From assembly GCF_001696605.3 (NCBI RefSeq), contig NZ_CP031716.1, positions 2,294,001 through 2,358,000 on the forward strand: a DNA stretch of 64,000 nucleotides, in the 5' to 3' direction. The notes below the pieces were generated by a model. It had not been told where the DNA came from. It saw only the letters and a list, made by a program, of their open reading frames with translations, and made no database searches. Position 1 is the stretch's first letter. Every line of letters begins with the position of its first letter. The DNA comes from Acinetobacter wuhouensis (GTDB lineage: Bacteria; Pseudomonadota; Gammaproteobacteria; Pseudomonadales; Moraxellaceae). Both the position numbers and the translations under genes were made by a program. Below, piece after piece: positions 22,376 through 31,539 of this stretch.

Positions 22376-22510
22376 GAAAGCTCCTCATTATGGCTATAAG
22401 GATACTGTTTTTTTGATGATTAGTGAATGAAGAACTATAGAGTTATTTCTTATGAGAGATAATTCGATCAATTTCTTCAAACCCTGCCTGTATCCATGCT
22501 CTCAATTAAA

Positions 22511-23785
22511 TCAAAACCAGCCTTTACTACCTTTAACCAATCTATCTGCACAACGCAAAGTTTCTTGAGTCAGTCCCCATAGACGATAATCCCCTGTAAT
22601 CGAACCAATGGCAAAGTTATGCGTATAAGCAAAACTCAGTTCACGTTGCGGGTCGCACCAAGCACCTGAACCATTATAACCAATATGCCCAAAACCTTTT
22701 TTCACACGTTTCCCCATCGTAATGACACGATGATAGCCCAGACGCCACTTCATCGGGATTGGCATCACACGGTCACGTTTAATCGATTGGATCTGGCTTA
22801 ACTCAGCGAAAATTTCGGGACGAATAAATACCTTACCGTCCCATTCACCTTTATTTGCCATCATCGCATAAATTTTCGCTAAACTATTTGAACTAAATAC
22901 GCCATTGGCAGCAGGAATAATCGCTTGCAAACCTTGATCACTAAAAAAGCTAAAATCACGCATGCCTTTAGGCACCATCGCATCTAAAAAATCTTGCGGA
23001 TTTTGCCCTGTCATTTCCGCTAATTTATCTGAGAAGGATGCTTTTTTTTGTTTGCTTTTAGGTTTTTTTGATTCCGCTTGGGCTGGTGCTGTACTTTGCT
23101 TTTTTGGAATTAATCGCGCAACACGAGACAACTCATGCGCAGGCACACCAAAATAAGCACCATCTAACTGTAAAGGTTCAACCAAATACGTTTGCATTAA
23201 ATCTGTTAATGTTCGCCCCGTTGCTTTTTCTAATACACCACCCACCAACCAGCCAAAAGTAATGGCTTGATAAGCAATATCTTCACCGATTTTAAAGCGT
23301 GGTGTCGCCTGTTCCATGACATTCAGCATGTGCTGCCAATCCGCCATTTCAACAGCACTTTCAATGATATTACGAATATCATATAAACCACTTTGATGAC
23401 TCAGAATATGGCGTAAAGTCATTTTTTCCTTACCATTTTGCCCAAATTCAGGCCAATAATTTACAACAGGAAGATCATAATCAACCAAGCCCTCACTCAC
23501 TAAAATATGTGCAAGTGTAGCCAAAATGCCTTTACCCGTGGAATAACAGACAGAAAGGGTTTGATCATTCCATTGTTCTGTTTGAGATTTTTTACCCGTA
23601 TAAATATCGACAACTTTTTGACCTTGAAAATAAACGGTCAGTGCAGCACCACCATGCTCAATCCGACCATCCTGTAAACGACTAAATTGAGTTGCTAAAT
23701 CTTGAAAACGCTCATCTACAACGCCTTGATAATTTTTGGTATTTGCAAAAATAATATCCGTTAAACCACTCATCGTCCTGCCCAT
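22511..23785 (-). CDS. Serine hydrolase, beta-lactamase/EstB family
   Basis: This class-C beta-lactamase-fold esterase has 424 aa from the chosen ATG. The S-x-x-K motif is CYSTGKG (Ser82, Lys85), with HILSHQSGLYD following near 130-140. A KR-rich insertion (about 230-250) precedes the C-terminal GFGHIGYNGSGAWCDP, which supplies the third motif. EstB-type enzymes hydrolyse short acyl esters. No signal peptide is seen. A longer frame begins at TTG 23794, and a further ATG lies at 23773 next to AGGA with short spacing; the exact start is unsure. It is 80 bases after the MaoC gene but separated from it by a terminator. Confidence 0.8.
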   Translation of the reverse strand: MGRTMSGLTDIIFANTKNYQGVVDERFQDLATQFSRLQDGRIEHGGAALTVYFQGQKVVDIYTGKKSQTEQWNDQTLSVCYSTGKGILATLAHILVSEGLVDYDLPVVNYWPEFGQNGKEKMTLRHILSHQSGLYDIRNIIESAVEMADWQHMLNVMEQATPRFKIGEDIAYQAITFGWLVGGVLEKATGRTLTDLMQTYLVEPLQLDGAYFGVPAHELSRVARLIPKKQSTAPAQAESKKPKSKQKKASFSDKLAEMTGQNPQDFLDAMVPKGMRDFSFFSDQGLQAIIPAANGVFSSNSLAKIYAMMANKGEWDGKVFIRPEIFAELSQIQSIKRDRVMPIPMKWRLGYHRVITMGKRVKKGFGHIGYNGSGAWCDPQRELSFAYTHNFAIGSITGDYRLWGLTQETLRCADRLVKGSKGWF

Positions 23786-23814
23786 TCTTATCAATTTTCG
23801 TTTACTTTTTTATT

Positions 23815-23849
23815 CCAAAAAAAAGCCTAAATCATCTCGACTTAGGCTT
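23815..23849 (-). terminator. Intrinsic terminator after MaoC gene
   Basis: Read on the minus strand, AAGCCTAA pairs with TTAGGCTT across an 11-nt loop, followed by eight Ts. Confidence 0.85.
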
Positions 23850-23865
23850 CCTATACTATGGTAAA

Positions 23866-24720
23866 TTATATTGCTTTGACTATACCTGAAACATGCGGTT
23901 TTTGTGATTTTTGATTACGGATCAAGAAATCTGTAGTTTTTCCTGTTTCAGCTGTTAAAAACTCTACGGTTGATGGCAAATACATCGGTAGTTTAAAGAA
24001 AACATCGGCTTCATAAGCATCTGCCAAATTCAAACTTGCCAAGACACGTGCTTTACTCCACATTCCGTGAGCAATTGCTTGTTTAAAACCAAACGCTTTA
24101 GCCGTTACAGCATGAATATGAATCAAGTTGAAATCACCAGAAGTCATTGCATAACGACGACCTGTATTTTCAGAAACACTCCAAACTGCTTGTACTTGAT
24201 AATTCGGCTCTTTCGTTTCTTTGGCTTTTTCAGCAACAGAGCCATCCATCTTTTGGCGTGCAAGATAAGTCGTTAAACCTTCCATCACCACTTCATTACC
24301 CACTTTTGCTGTGGTAATAAAATCAAACTGCACACCTTTATCATGTGGCTTTAACTCGCCAAATTTACAAGATAAAGTCAGTTGCTCATTGACACCCACT
24401 TTACGGGTTTGTTTGATCTGATTACGAATATGCACCAAACCTAAGATTGCAAATGGAAATGCTTCTGTTGTCATCATATGCATTTGCAAACTTTGCGATA
24501 AAACCGCTAAATAAATCGCAGGAATATATCCATTATTTTTAAAACCACACACTTCGTTGTAGGCTTTTAAATGTTTTTGATCGACTTTGAACGAATCCAC
24601 CACATATTCAACTTGCGGTAGAACCTTTTCACCTTTCGGTTTTTTAAAAATCAAACCTTGTATTACTTTTGGATAAGCTAAATAAGGTTTTGGAAGTTGA
24701 CTAAAATGGCGAGTATTCAT
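23866..24720 (-). CDS. MaoC-like (R)-specific enoyl-CoA/acyl dehydratase
   Basis: This 284-aa double-hotdog protein of the MaoC/hydratase-2 family catalyses hydration or dehydration between trans-2-enoyl and (R)-3-hydroxyacyl thioesters. The catalytic hydratase-2 motif is in the second half: Tyr190, Asp196 and His201 in RRYAMTSGDFNLIHIHAVTA, then AFGFKQAIAHGMWSKA. The N-terminal half is a degenerate hotdog. It lies downstream of the long FabG on the same strand and opposite the thiolase. This is the gene content of an acyl-thioester elongation or degradation set and resembles mycobacterial HtdX. Confidence 0.85.
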   Translation of the reverse strand: MNTRHFSQLPKPYLAYPKVIQGLIFKKPKGEKVLPQVEYVVDSFKVDQKHLKAYNEVCGFKNNGYIPAIYLAVLSQSLQMHMMTTEAFPFAILGLVHIRNQIKQTRKVGVNEQLTLSCKFGELKPHDKGVQFDFITTAKVGNEVVMEGLTTYLARQKMDGSVAEKAKETKEPNYQVQAVWSVSENTGRRYAMTSGDFNLIHIHAVTAKAFGFKQAIAHGMWSKARVLASLNLADAYEADVFFKLPMYLPSTVEFLTAETGKTTDFLIRNQKSQKPHVSGIVKAI

Positions 24721-24820
24721 ACTAAACCTTTGAATTTTTCTAATCTATCTGATGGATTACTTCTCCTTAACAAACATTAAGGAAAAAGTTGGAAAGGCGA
24801 AATGTATCGGAACTAAACTC

Positions 24821-24854
24821 CACCTCTCCCTAACCCTCTCCTTCAAGGAGAGGG
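24821..24854 (-). repeat. REP-like palindromic element, copy 1
   Basis: A perfect 10-bp palindrome, CCCTCTCCTT (24834-24843) and AAGGAGAGGG (24845-24854), is followed on the minus strand by TTAGGGAGAGGTG. The same layout occurs at 37012-37045. Both resemble the widespread CCCTCTCC...GGAGAGGG-TAGGG-GAGG intergenic elements of proteobacteria. It lies between the FabG and MaoC genes. Confidence 0.65.
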
Positions 24855-24868
24855 AATAAAGCGACTGA

Positions 24869-26260
24869 TTAAGCCCCTAACAAGCTCTGACCGCATACAC
24901 GTACAACGTTACCATTTAAACCTGTAGATGCTGTAGATGCAAATAATGCAATCGTTTCAGCAACATCAACTGGTAAACCGCCTTGGCTCATAGAATTCAT
25001 ACGACGACCTGCTTCACGGATTGCAAAAGGAATCGCAGCAGTCATTTGAGTTTCGATGAAACCAGGGGCAACAGCATTAATCGTAATACCATCTTTCAAC
25101 ACAGGTGCAGTAAATTTAACTAAACCAATCACACCTGCTTTAGATGCTGCGTAGTTAGTTTGACCTAAGTTCCCCGCAATACCTGAGATCGATGATACAC
25201 AAACGATACGACCATTTGCATTCAAGCCATCATTTGACAATAAATAGTCATTAATACGTTCAGCAGCAGACAAGTTAATGTTGATCACAAGATCCCATAA
25301 CTCAGGCTTCATATTTGCCAAAGTTTTGTCACGTGTAATCCCTGCATTATGAACGATAATGTCTAAACCGCCTTGAGCCGCAGCAGCAGTTTTGATTTTC
25401 TCACCCGCATCCGCAGCTGTAATATCAATCGCTAATGTAGAACCACCGATTTCACCAGCAACACGATCAAGGTCAGCTTGTTGTGGTGGAACATCTAAAC
25501 AAATAACATGTGCGCCATCACGAGCCAATACATGTGCAATCGCTTCACCAATACCACGACTTGCACCTGTCACTAAAGCTGTTTTGCCAGCTAAAGGTTT
25601 TGCCCAATCAACATCGATAACATTGCCTTTAGATACACGAATCACTTGACCTGATACATAAGCAGAACGTGGAGAAATCGCAAAACGTAAAGTTGATTCT
25701 AAGTTTTGACCTGCATCCGCATCCACAAGAATCAAATCAGCAGCGATACCTTTTTTAAATTCTTTACCAACTGATTTTACAAAACCTTCTAGTGCACGTT
25801 GTGCAATTGCTTGTTTGATCGTCGGTGCAGTTTCAGGTGTTAAACCAATCACAATCACACGACCAGAAGTTGCAATTTGACGTGCAACTGGATTAAAGAA
25901 TTTATAAAGTTCATCTAATTGTTCTGAGTTTTGAATACCAGAAGCGTCGAAAACCACTGCTTTGAATTTAGACTCTTTATCACCTTCGTTAAATGCACCC
26001 ACATTTAAACCAGACTTTGCAGCAGCTTGTTGTAGTTCTGCGTTATTTCCTGCATAGGTATTTGCATGGATATTACTGAGAACCTGTGCAATTTCACCTG
26101 AAAATTGGCTATTTGGTGCCGCACCAAATAAAACAGCACCTTTTACAACCGGTGTAGGCGACTCAAAACGTTCGATTTGAATCGGTGATGGTAAACCCAA
26201 ATTTTTAATGACAAATTTACCAATTGGAGATTTTGCAAATGCTTGGTATTGGTCAGACAT
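24869..26260 (-). CDS. High-molecular-weight FabG-type 3-oxoacyl reductase
   Basis: This 463-aa protein is nearly twice the usual FabG length. The C-terminal half is a complete short-chain dehydrogenase: TGASRGIG (231-238), NAG (305-307), Ser357 in VSSISG, and Tyr370/Lys374 in NYAASKAG. The N-terminal 200 residues form a degenerate Rossmann-like domain without the cofactor motif. This two-domain layout is that of mycobacterial FabG4, which reduces 3-oxoacyl-CoA with NADH. It is divergent from a thiolase (start 26500) and followed by a MaoC dehydratase. This supports a reductase, dehydratase and thiolase team acting on acyl-CoAs. Confidence 0.88.
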   Translation of the reverse strand: MSDQYQAFAKSPIGKFVIKNLGLPSPIQIERFESPTPVVKGAVLFGAAPNSQFSGEIAQVLSNIHANTYAGNNAELQQAAAKSGLNVGAFNEGDKESKFKAVVFDASGIQNSEQLDELYKFFNPVARQIATSGRVIVIGLTPETAPTIKQAIAQRALEGFVKSVGKEFKKGIAADLILVDADAGQNLESTLRFAISPRSAYVSGQVIRVSKGNVIDVDWAKPLAGKTALVTGASRGIGEAIAHVLARDGAHVICLDVPPQQADLDRVAGEIGGSTLAIDITAADAGEKIKTAAAAQGGLDIIVHNAGITRDKTLANMKPELWDLVININLSAAERINDYLLSNDGLNANGRIVCVSSISGIAGNLGQTNYAASKAGVIGLVKFTAPVLKDGITINAVAPGFIETQMTAAIPFAIREAGRRMNSMSQGGLPVDVAETIALFASTASTGLNGNVVRVCGQSLLGA

Positions 26261-26499
26261 GTTTCTTATCTCTCATCTAATTAATTGTATATGGAACCTA
26301 AGCGATCTTTTAACTTCAATGCAATCTCAGATACTTATCATACAAATGTTCCATAAGTTTCAGTTTAATAATACTTGAGTTGCAATAATGATGACTTGAC
26401 CTGAAAGAATATGCAAATGTCATTATAGTCAATTCAGCCCATAGATGATTATGTTAATGTAACACTTAAGAAAATTGCGAACATGCTTGGAAAAGCCTT
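26261..26499. promoter_or_regulatory. Divergent promoter region, FabG and thiolase genes
   Basis: This 239-bp gap must hold the start sites for both divergent genes. It is AT-rich. I could not single out a confident -35/-10 pair or a regulator palindrome. Confidence 0.4.
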
Positions 26500-28035
26500 A
26501 TGAGCAAAACAACTCAAGAAAATTCAAACGTTGAAAATACTGCGACAGAGACTGTGTCAAATACATCAAAACCTCGTGCCCGTACGAGTAAAAATGTTAA
26601 CACAAACACTACAGCAGCGACTGCAACAAGTACGACAAAAAAACCGACTCGTACAACTACAACAGCGCCACGTAGTAAAGCAGCAACCACAACGGTTAAA
26701 AAAGTCACTTCTTCATCTTCTAAAACTCAAACTTCTGGTCAACAGGACAAAACTATGAGTCAAAATACTGTACGTCGCGTTGCAATCATCGGTGGTAACC
26801 GTATTCCTTTTGCACGTTCAAATGGTCCATATTTCAAAGCTTCTAACTCTGACATGCTCACAGCAGCATTAAACGGTCTAGTAGAACGTTTTAATTTACA
26901 AGGTCAGCGCTTAGGTGAAGTGGTTGCAGGTGCAGTATTGAAACATAGCCGTGACTTTAACATGACACGTGAATGTGTACTCAGCACTCAACTTGCACCT
27001 GAAACCCCTGCTTACGATATTCAACAAGCATGTGGTACTGGCTTACAAGCAGCGTTCCTTGTTGCAAATAAAATTGCACTTGGTCAAATCGAAGTGGGTG
27101 TTGCAGGTGGTGTAGATACAACTTCTGATGCACCGATTGCGTTTGGTGATGGTTTACGTAAAGCTTTACTTGAACTTAACATCGCAAAAACAGGTAAAGA
27201 TCGTTTAAAAGCTTTAGCAAAAATCAATGTTAAAGATTTGATGGATGCACCGAAAAATGGTGAGCCACGTACTGGTTTGTCAATGGGTGATCACCAAGCA
27301 ATCACGGCTTTAGAATGGGGTATTCCTCGTGAAGCGCAAGATGAGCTTGCAGCAACTTCACACCAAAAAATGGCGAAAGCTTATGAAGAAGGTTTCTTTG
27401 AAGATCTAATCACGCCATTCTTAGGTTTAGAAAAAGACAATAACTTACGTCCAGATTCTTCTGTAGAAAAACTTGCAAAACTTAAGCCTGCTTTTGGTAA
27501 AGGTGATACTGCGACAATGACAGCGGGTAACTCTACTCCACTGACTGACGGTGCTTCTGTGGTACTTTTAGCATCTGAAGAATGGGCTAAAGCCAATGGT
27601 CATGAAGTTCTTGCTTACTTAACTTTCACTGAAACAGCTGCTGTAGACTTCCTTGGTAAGAAAGAAGGTTTATTGATGGCGCCTGCTTATGCTGTTCCAC
27701 GTATGTTGGATCGCGCAGGCATCAAACTTCAAGATTTTGATTATTATGAAATTCATGAAGCTTTTGCATCACAAGTGCTTTCTACTTTGAAAGCTTGGGA
27801 AGATCCTAAATTCTGTAAAGAACGTTTAGGTTTAGATGCACCATTGGGTTCAATCGATCGTAGCAAATTAAACGTAAAAGGTTCTTCTTTAGCTGCGGGT
27901 CACCCATTTGCTGCGACAGGTGGTCGTATCCTTGCTACTGCTGCAAAATTGATTAACCAAAAAGGTTCAGGTCGTGTACTCATTTCGATCTGTGCTGCGG
28001 GTGGTCAAGGTGTAACAGCGATTGTAGAAAAATAA
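26500..28035 (+). CDS. Acetyl-CoA C-acyltransferase (thiolase) with disordered N-terminal tail
   Basis: This thiolase has 511 aa. The core begins near residue 86 with MSQNTVRRVAIIGGNRIPF. The acyl-accepting Cys178 is in QQACGTGLQ, the catalytic His is in YEIHEAFASQ, and the second Cys is in ICAAGGQG, all intact. The first 85 residues are a Thr/Ser/Lys/Ala-rich, basic, low-complexity tail reminiscent of histone-H1-like tails. A second ATG at 26755 has a good AGGA site with 7-base spacing and would give a canonical 426-aa enzyme, so two products are possible. The closest known arrangement is FadA2 beside FabG4 and HtdX in mycobacteria. Confidence 0.88.
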   Translation: MSKTTQENSNVENTATETVSNTSKPRARTSKNVNTNTTAATATSTTKKPTRTTTTAPRSKAATTTVKKVTSSSSKTQTSGQQDKTMSQNTVRRVAIIGGNRIPFARSNGPYFKASNSDMLTAALNGLVERFNLQGQRLGEVVAGAVLKHSRDFNMTRECVLSTQLAPETPAYDIQQACGTGLQAAFLVANKIALGQIEVGVAGGVDTTSDAPIAFGDGLRKALLELNIAKTGKDRLKALAKINVKDLMDAPKNGEPRTGLSMGDHQAITALEWGIPREAQDELAATSHQKMAKAYEEGFFEDLITPFLGLEKDNNLRPDSSVEKLAKLKPAFGKGDTATMTAGNSTPLTDGASVVLLASEEWAKANGHEVLAYLTFTETAAVDFLGKKEGLLMAPAYAVPRMLDRAGIKLQDFDYYEIHEAFASQVLSTLKAWEDPKFCKERLGLDAPLGSIDRSKLNVKGSSLAAGHPFAATGGRILATAAKLINQKGSGRVLISICAAGGQGVTAIVEK

Positions 28036-28054
28036 TTTTCCTGCAATCTATGTA

Positions 28055-28088
28055 TGAAAAAAGCATCCTTTTTAAGGGTGCTTTTTTT
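28055..28088 (+). terminator. Intrinsic terminator after thiolase gene
   Basis: AAAAAAGCATCC pairs with GGGTGCTTTTTT (one G-T pair) across a 6-nt loop. The stem ends in a T-run. Confidence 0.85.
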
Positions 28089-28304
28089 GTCGTTTAATTC
28101 TAGAAAATGATATTACTATGAAATCTATTTTTTAAAGTAAAAATATTATTCATAAATTTCAAAAAGATATAAGATGAAAATCTTCAATATAATTTGGTAG
28201 GTGTTTCGTAGGTTTTAAAAAAAACCTTCAACCAAGATACTCAATCTCAAGGTGATCAACACCTGATGGAATGATGAAATAACAATGGTAGAAGGAATCG
28301 CACC

Positions 28305-29477
28305 ATGGCTTTTAAAAATATTGCAGATCAAACAAACGGTTTTTATATCCCTTGCGTATCACTTTTTGGACCTGGTTGTGCCAAAGAAGTTGGTGTAAAA
28401 GCGCAAAATTTAGGGGCGAAAAAAGCACTTATCGTCACTGATGCTGGCTTATTCAAATTCGGCGTTGCAGACATTATTGTCGACTATCTAAAAGAAGCAG
28501 GTGTAGACAGCCACGTTTTCCCAGGCGCAGAACCCAACCCAACGGACATTAACGTACACAACGGTGTAAATGCTTATAATGAAAATGGTTGCGACTTTAT
28601 CGTATCTTTAGGTGGTGGTTCATCTCATGACTGTGCTAAAGGTATTGGCTTAGTCACAGCGGGTGGCGGTCATATCCGTGATTATGAAGGGATTGATCAA
28701 AGTAAAGTGCCAATGACACCGCTTGTTGCGATCAATACAACAGCGGGTACTGCATCAGAAATGACGCGCTTCTGTATCATCACTAACACTGATACTCATG
28801 TAAAAATGGCGATTGTTGACTGGCGCTGTACACCACTTGTTGCTATTGACGATCCTAAGTTAATGATTGCAAAACCTGCTGCATTAACTGCTGCAACAGG
28901 TATGGACGCATTAACTCACGCTGTTGAAGCTTATGTATCTACTGCTGCAAACCCAATCACAGATGCATGTGCTGAAAAAGCAATTAGCATGATCAGTGAA
29001 TGGTTAAGCCCTGCTGTTGCGAATGGTGAAAACCTAGAAGCACGTGATGCAATGGCATATGCACAATACCTCGCAGGTATGGCATTTAACAACGCTTCAT
29101 TGGGTTATGTCCATGCAATGGCGCACCAATTAGGTGGTTTCTACAACCTACCACACGGCGTATGTAATGCAATTTTATTACCGCACGTATGTGAATTTAA
29201 CCTCATTGCATGTCCAGATCGCTATGCGAAAATTGCACAGCTAATGGGTGTAAACACAGATGGTTTAACTGTGACCGAGGCTGCATTTGCTGCTATCGAA
29301 GCGATCCGTGAACTTTCTGCATCAATCGGTATCCCTAGTGGTTTAGCTGAGCTTGGCGTGAAAGCTGAAGATCATGCTGTAATGACTTCAAATGCTCAAA
29401 AAGATGCTTGCATGTTGACCAACCCGCGTAAAGCAACGGATGCTCAAGTGATCGGTATCTTTGAAGCCGCGATGTAA
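28305..29477 (+). CDS. Iron-containing alcohol dehydrogenase (ethanol/primary alcohols)
   Basis: This 390-aa group III alcohol dehydrogenase of the YiaY/AdhB type has the NAD loop SLGGGSSHDCAKG (101-113) and NTTAGTASEMTRF (144-156). The metal ligands are Asp201, His205, His270 and His284 (GMDALTHAVEAY; GYVHAMAHQLGGFYNLPHG). It converts primary alcohols to aldehydes with NAD+. The start has a strong AAGGA site. With the ExaC-type aldehyde dehydrogenase at 33094 it would turn an alcohol into an acid. The GAF regulator at 31540-32721 lies between them and is a natural candidate controller. Confidence 0.9.
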   Translation: MAFKNIADQTNGFYIPCVSLFGPGCAKEVGVKAQNLGAKKALIVTDAGLFKFGVADIIVDYLKEAGVDSHVFPGAEPNPTDINVHNGVNAYNENGCDFIVSLGGGSSHDCAKGIGLVTAGGGHIRDYEGIDQSKVPMTPLVAINTTAGTASEMTRFCIITNTDTHVKMAIVDWRCTPLVAIDDPKLMIAKPAALTAATGMDALTHAVEAYVSTAANPITDACAEKAISMISEWLSPAVANGENLEARDAMAYAQYLAGMAFNNASLGYVHAMAHQLGGFYNLPHGVCNAILLPHVCEFNLIACPDRYAKIAQLMGVNTDGLTVTEAAFAAIEAIRELSASIGIPSGLAELGVKAEDHAVMTSNAQKDACMLTNPRKATDAQVIGIFEAAM

Positions 29478-29529
29478 TCGTTACTCCCATTCAGTTTAAA
29501 TTTTACTACTGTTTCACTTCTCTACTTTT

Positions 29530-29562
29530 GGGAATATCGCTTCGGTGATATTCCCTTTTTTT
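29530..29562 (+). terminator. Intrinsic terminator with TTCG tetraloop
   Basis: GGGAATATC / GATATTCCC stem closed by a C(TTCG)G tetraloop, followed by a run of Ts. It ends the alcohol dehydrogenase transcript. Confidence 0.9.
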
Positions 29563-29662
29563 ATTTCAATTCTCAAAATGACAACATATATTGTCAAAAA
29601 TACAAACTATGCTTATGATGCTTAAAACACCGTTAAAATAATTCAATACAGAGAATCTAAAA

Positions 29663-30502
29663 ATGGCAAATGAGAAAATAATCGTCATTACAGGTGCGAA
29701 TACCGGCATCGGGCTAGCAACTGCAGAAACTTTTGTCAAAGATGGGCATCATGTGATCATTGCATGTCGCAACCCTGCAAAAGCGAAGATTGCGCAACAG
29801 CAGTTACAATCCTTAAATAAAGGACAAGTTGATGTGATTGCTTTGGATTTAAATAGTCTCGAGCAAGTTAATCAAGCCGCCAATGAAATCATTGCCAAAT
29901 ACGAAAAAATTGATGTTTTAGTGAATAATGCAGGCATGATGACACCCGAGCTAGAAGCCACAGTCGATGGTTATGAAAAGCAATTTGGCGTGAACTATCT
30001 CGGCCCTTTCCTCTGGACCATGAAACTGCTTCCTTTAGTTAAAAAAGCTGAACATGGTCGCGTGATTAATCTAGCATCAATGATGCACGTTTTAGGTTCA
30101 ATCAAACCAGAGCACTTTAAAGCCGATCACATCAAAAAATATAATGGCGTAATCAGTTATGGCAACAGCAAACTTGCCAACCTTTTATTCAGTAATGCTT
30201 TAGCCAAACAGCTTGAGGGGACAAATGTCACCAGTAATGCGCTACATCCCGGTGGTGTAGATTCAGAAATCTATCGTGAACTACCGAAATGGCAATATGC
30301 TATTATCAAACTTGGATTGATTCCACCAACAAAACCTGCTGAACTGATTAAGAAAATCGCTTTTGATCCGAAATGGGCAAAACGCAATGGTGATTATGTG
30401 AGTCTGCAAACGCCTGCTTTTAAATCCGCAAAGGCAAAGAACAAACAACTTGCACAACAACTTTATGATCAGTCTTTACAAATGGTCAGCACGTACCTTT
30501 AA
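29663..30502 (+). CDS. Short-chain dehydrogenase, retinol-dehydrogenase-like
   Basis: This 279-aa classical SDR has the cofactor motif GANTGIG (11-17) and ACR after strand 2, which suggests NADP. NNAG is at 88-91, and the active site is Ser139 (LASMMH) with Tyr166 and Lys170 (SYGNSKLANLL). Similarity is to the retinol dehydrogenase / WW-domain oxidoreductase-like group, which usually acts on lipophilic alcohols; the natural substrate is not known. It is followed after 38 bp by an alpha/beta hydrolase gene in the same direction, probably one transcript. Confidence 0.85.
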   Translation: MANEKIIVITGANTGIGLATAETFVKDGHHVIIACRNPAKAKIAQQQLQSLNKGQVDVIALDLNSLEQVNQAANEIIAKYEKIDVLVNNAGMMTPELEATVDGYEKQFGVNYLGPFLWTMKLLPLVKKAEHGRVINLASMMHVLGSIKPEHFKADHIKKYNGVISYGNSKLANLLFSNALAKQLEGTNVTSNALHPGGVDSEIYRELPKWQYAIIKLGLIPPTKPAELIKKIAFDPKWAKRNGDYVSLQTPAFKSAKAKNKQLAQQLYDQSLQMVSTYL

Positions 30503-30540
30503 TTTTTATAAATTAACTTTCATATTCACAGGGAAATCAA

Positions 30541-31503
30541 ATGACTACAGCACAATTGAAGTATCAACCTGATATACTTGGCTCAGGTTATGAACAATTA
30601 ACCATCAACCTCCCTGATGACTATGAGGGTAAAGTCACAGCAACCTTGGTACGTAAAAAGGCATCGCAAACAACAAACAAAGCCGTGTTATATATCCATG
30701 GATTTATTGATTATTTCTTTCAAACAGAAATGGCAGAACAATTTAACCAACATGGTTATGACTTTTATGCACTCGATCTGAGAAAATACGGTCGCTCATA
30801 TTTACCACATCAAAAATATTATTACGTGCTGAACTTGAATGAATATGATGCTGAAATCACTCAAGCTTTAGAGATCATTGGACAAGAAGGTCATAACAGT
30901 GTGCTTTTATCTGGACACTCTACAGGTGGTTTAATTACAACACTCTATGCTGCACACTATCCAAATCATCCATTGATCAAAGCACTGTGGTGTAACAGTC
31001 CATTTTATGATTTTAATATGCCTGCATGGAAGAAAAAACTTGCTTTGCCACGTCTAGCCGCACTAGGTAGACATTTACCAAAACTAAAATTCCCAAGTGA
31101 GTTGAATAAATGGTATGTACCAAGCCTGCATCAAAAATTTCATGGTGAATGGAATTTTGATTTAAATTGGAAAAAGGATTCCTATCCTTTCGCCTACCTC
31201 AGTTTCGTTCATGCTATTTTTGAAGCACAGAAAGAAATCCATGCAGGCGCACAAGTGAATGTTCCCACCTTAATTATGCATTCACATAAAACCAGTTATC
31301 CTAAAAAATTCAATCGGGATGCTCAAACAACTGACGTTATTTTAGAAGTTAAAGACATTGTAAAATATGGAAATAAATTACAAGGTGATGTCAATGTCAT
31401 GACAATTCAAAATGGATTGCATGATTTAGTATTATCTGCGCCAGATGTGCGCACAAAAGTTTATGCTTCTCTTTTCCAATGGCTAGAACAAAAAGAAATC
31501 TAA
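30541..31503 (+). CDS. Alpha/beta hydrolase (lysophospholipase-like)
   Basis: This 320-aa serine hydrolase has the oxyanion segment LYIHGFIDYFFQ (50-61), then LDLRKYGRS. The nucleophile is Ser127 in LLSGHSTGGL, and the catalytic His is in NGLHDLVLS near the C-terminus. No signal peptide is present. It resembles the serine aminopeptidase S33 / lysophospholipase group. It follows the SDR gene in an apparent two-gene operon, consistent with a two-step conversion of an ester and its alcohol, but that is inference. It is convergent with the regulator gene. Confidence 0.78.
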   Translation: MTTAQLKYQPDILGSGYEQLTINLPDDYEGKVTATLVRKKASQTTNKAVLYIHGFIDYFFQTEMAEQFNQHGYDFYALDLRKYGRSYLPHQKYYYVLNLNEYDAEITQALEIIGQEGHNSVLLSGHSTGGLITTLYAAHYPNHPLIKALWCNSPFYDFNMPAWKKKLALPRLAALGRHLPKLKFPSELNKWYVPSLHQKFHGEWNFDLNWKKDSYPFAYLSFVHAIFEAQKEIHAGAQVNVPTLIMHSHKTSYPKKFNRDAQTTDVILEVKDIVKYGNKLQGDVNVMTIQNGLHDLVLSAPDVRTKVYASLFQWLEQKEI

Positions 31504-31539
31504 ACCATTTAGTTGAAACAACCCTTCGGCTGCTGCGCA

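Noticed and set aside
26514..26708. Hydrophobic 64-codon frame opposite the thiolase tail
   Set aside because: It is the complement of Thr/Lys/Ala codons, giving an artificial Val-rich frame without a ribosome site.
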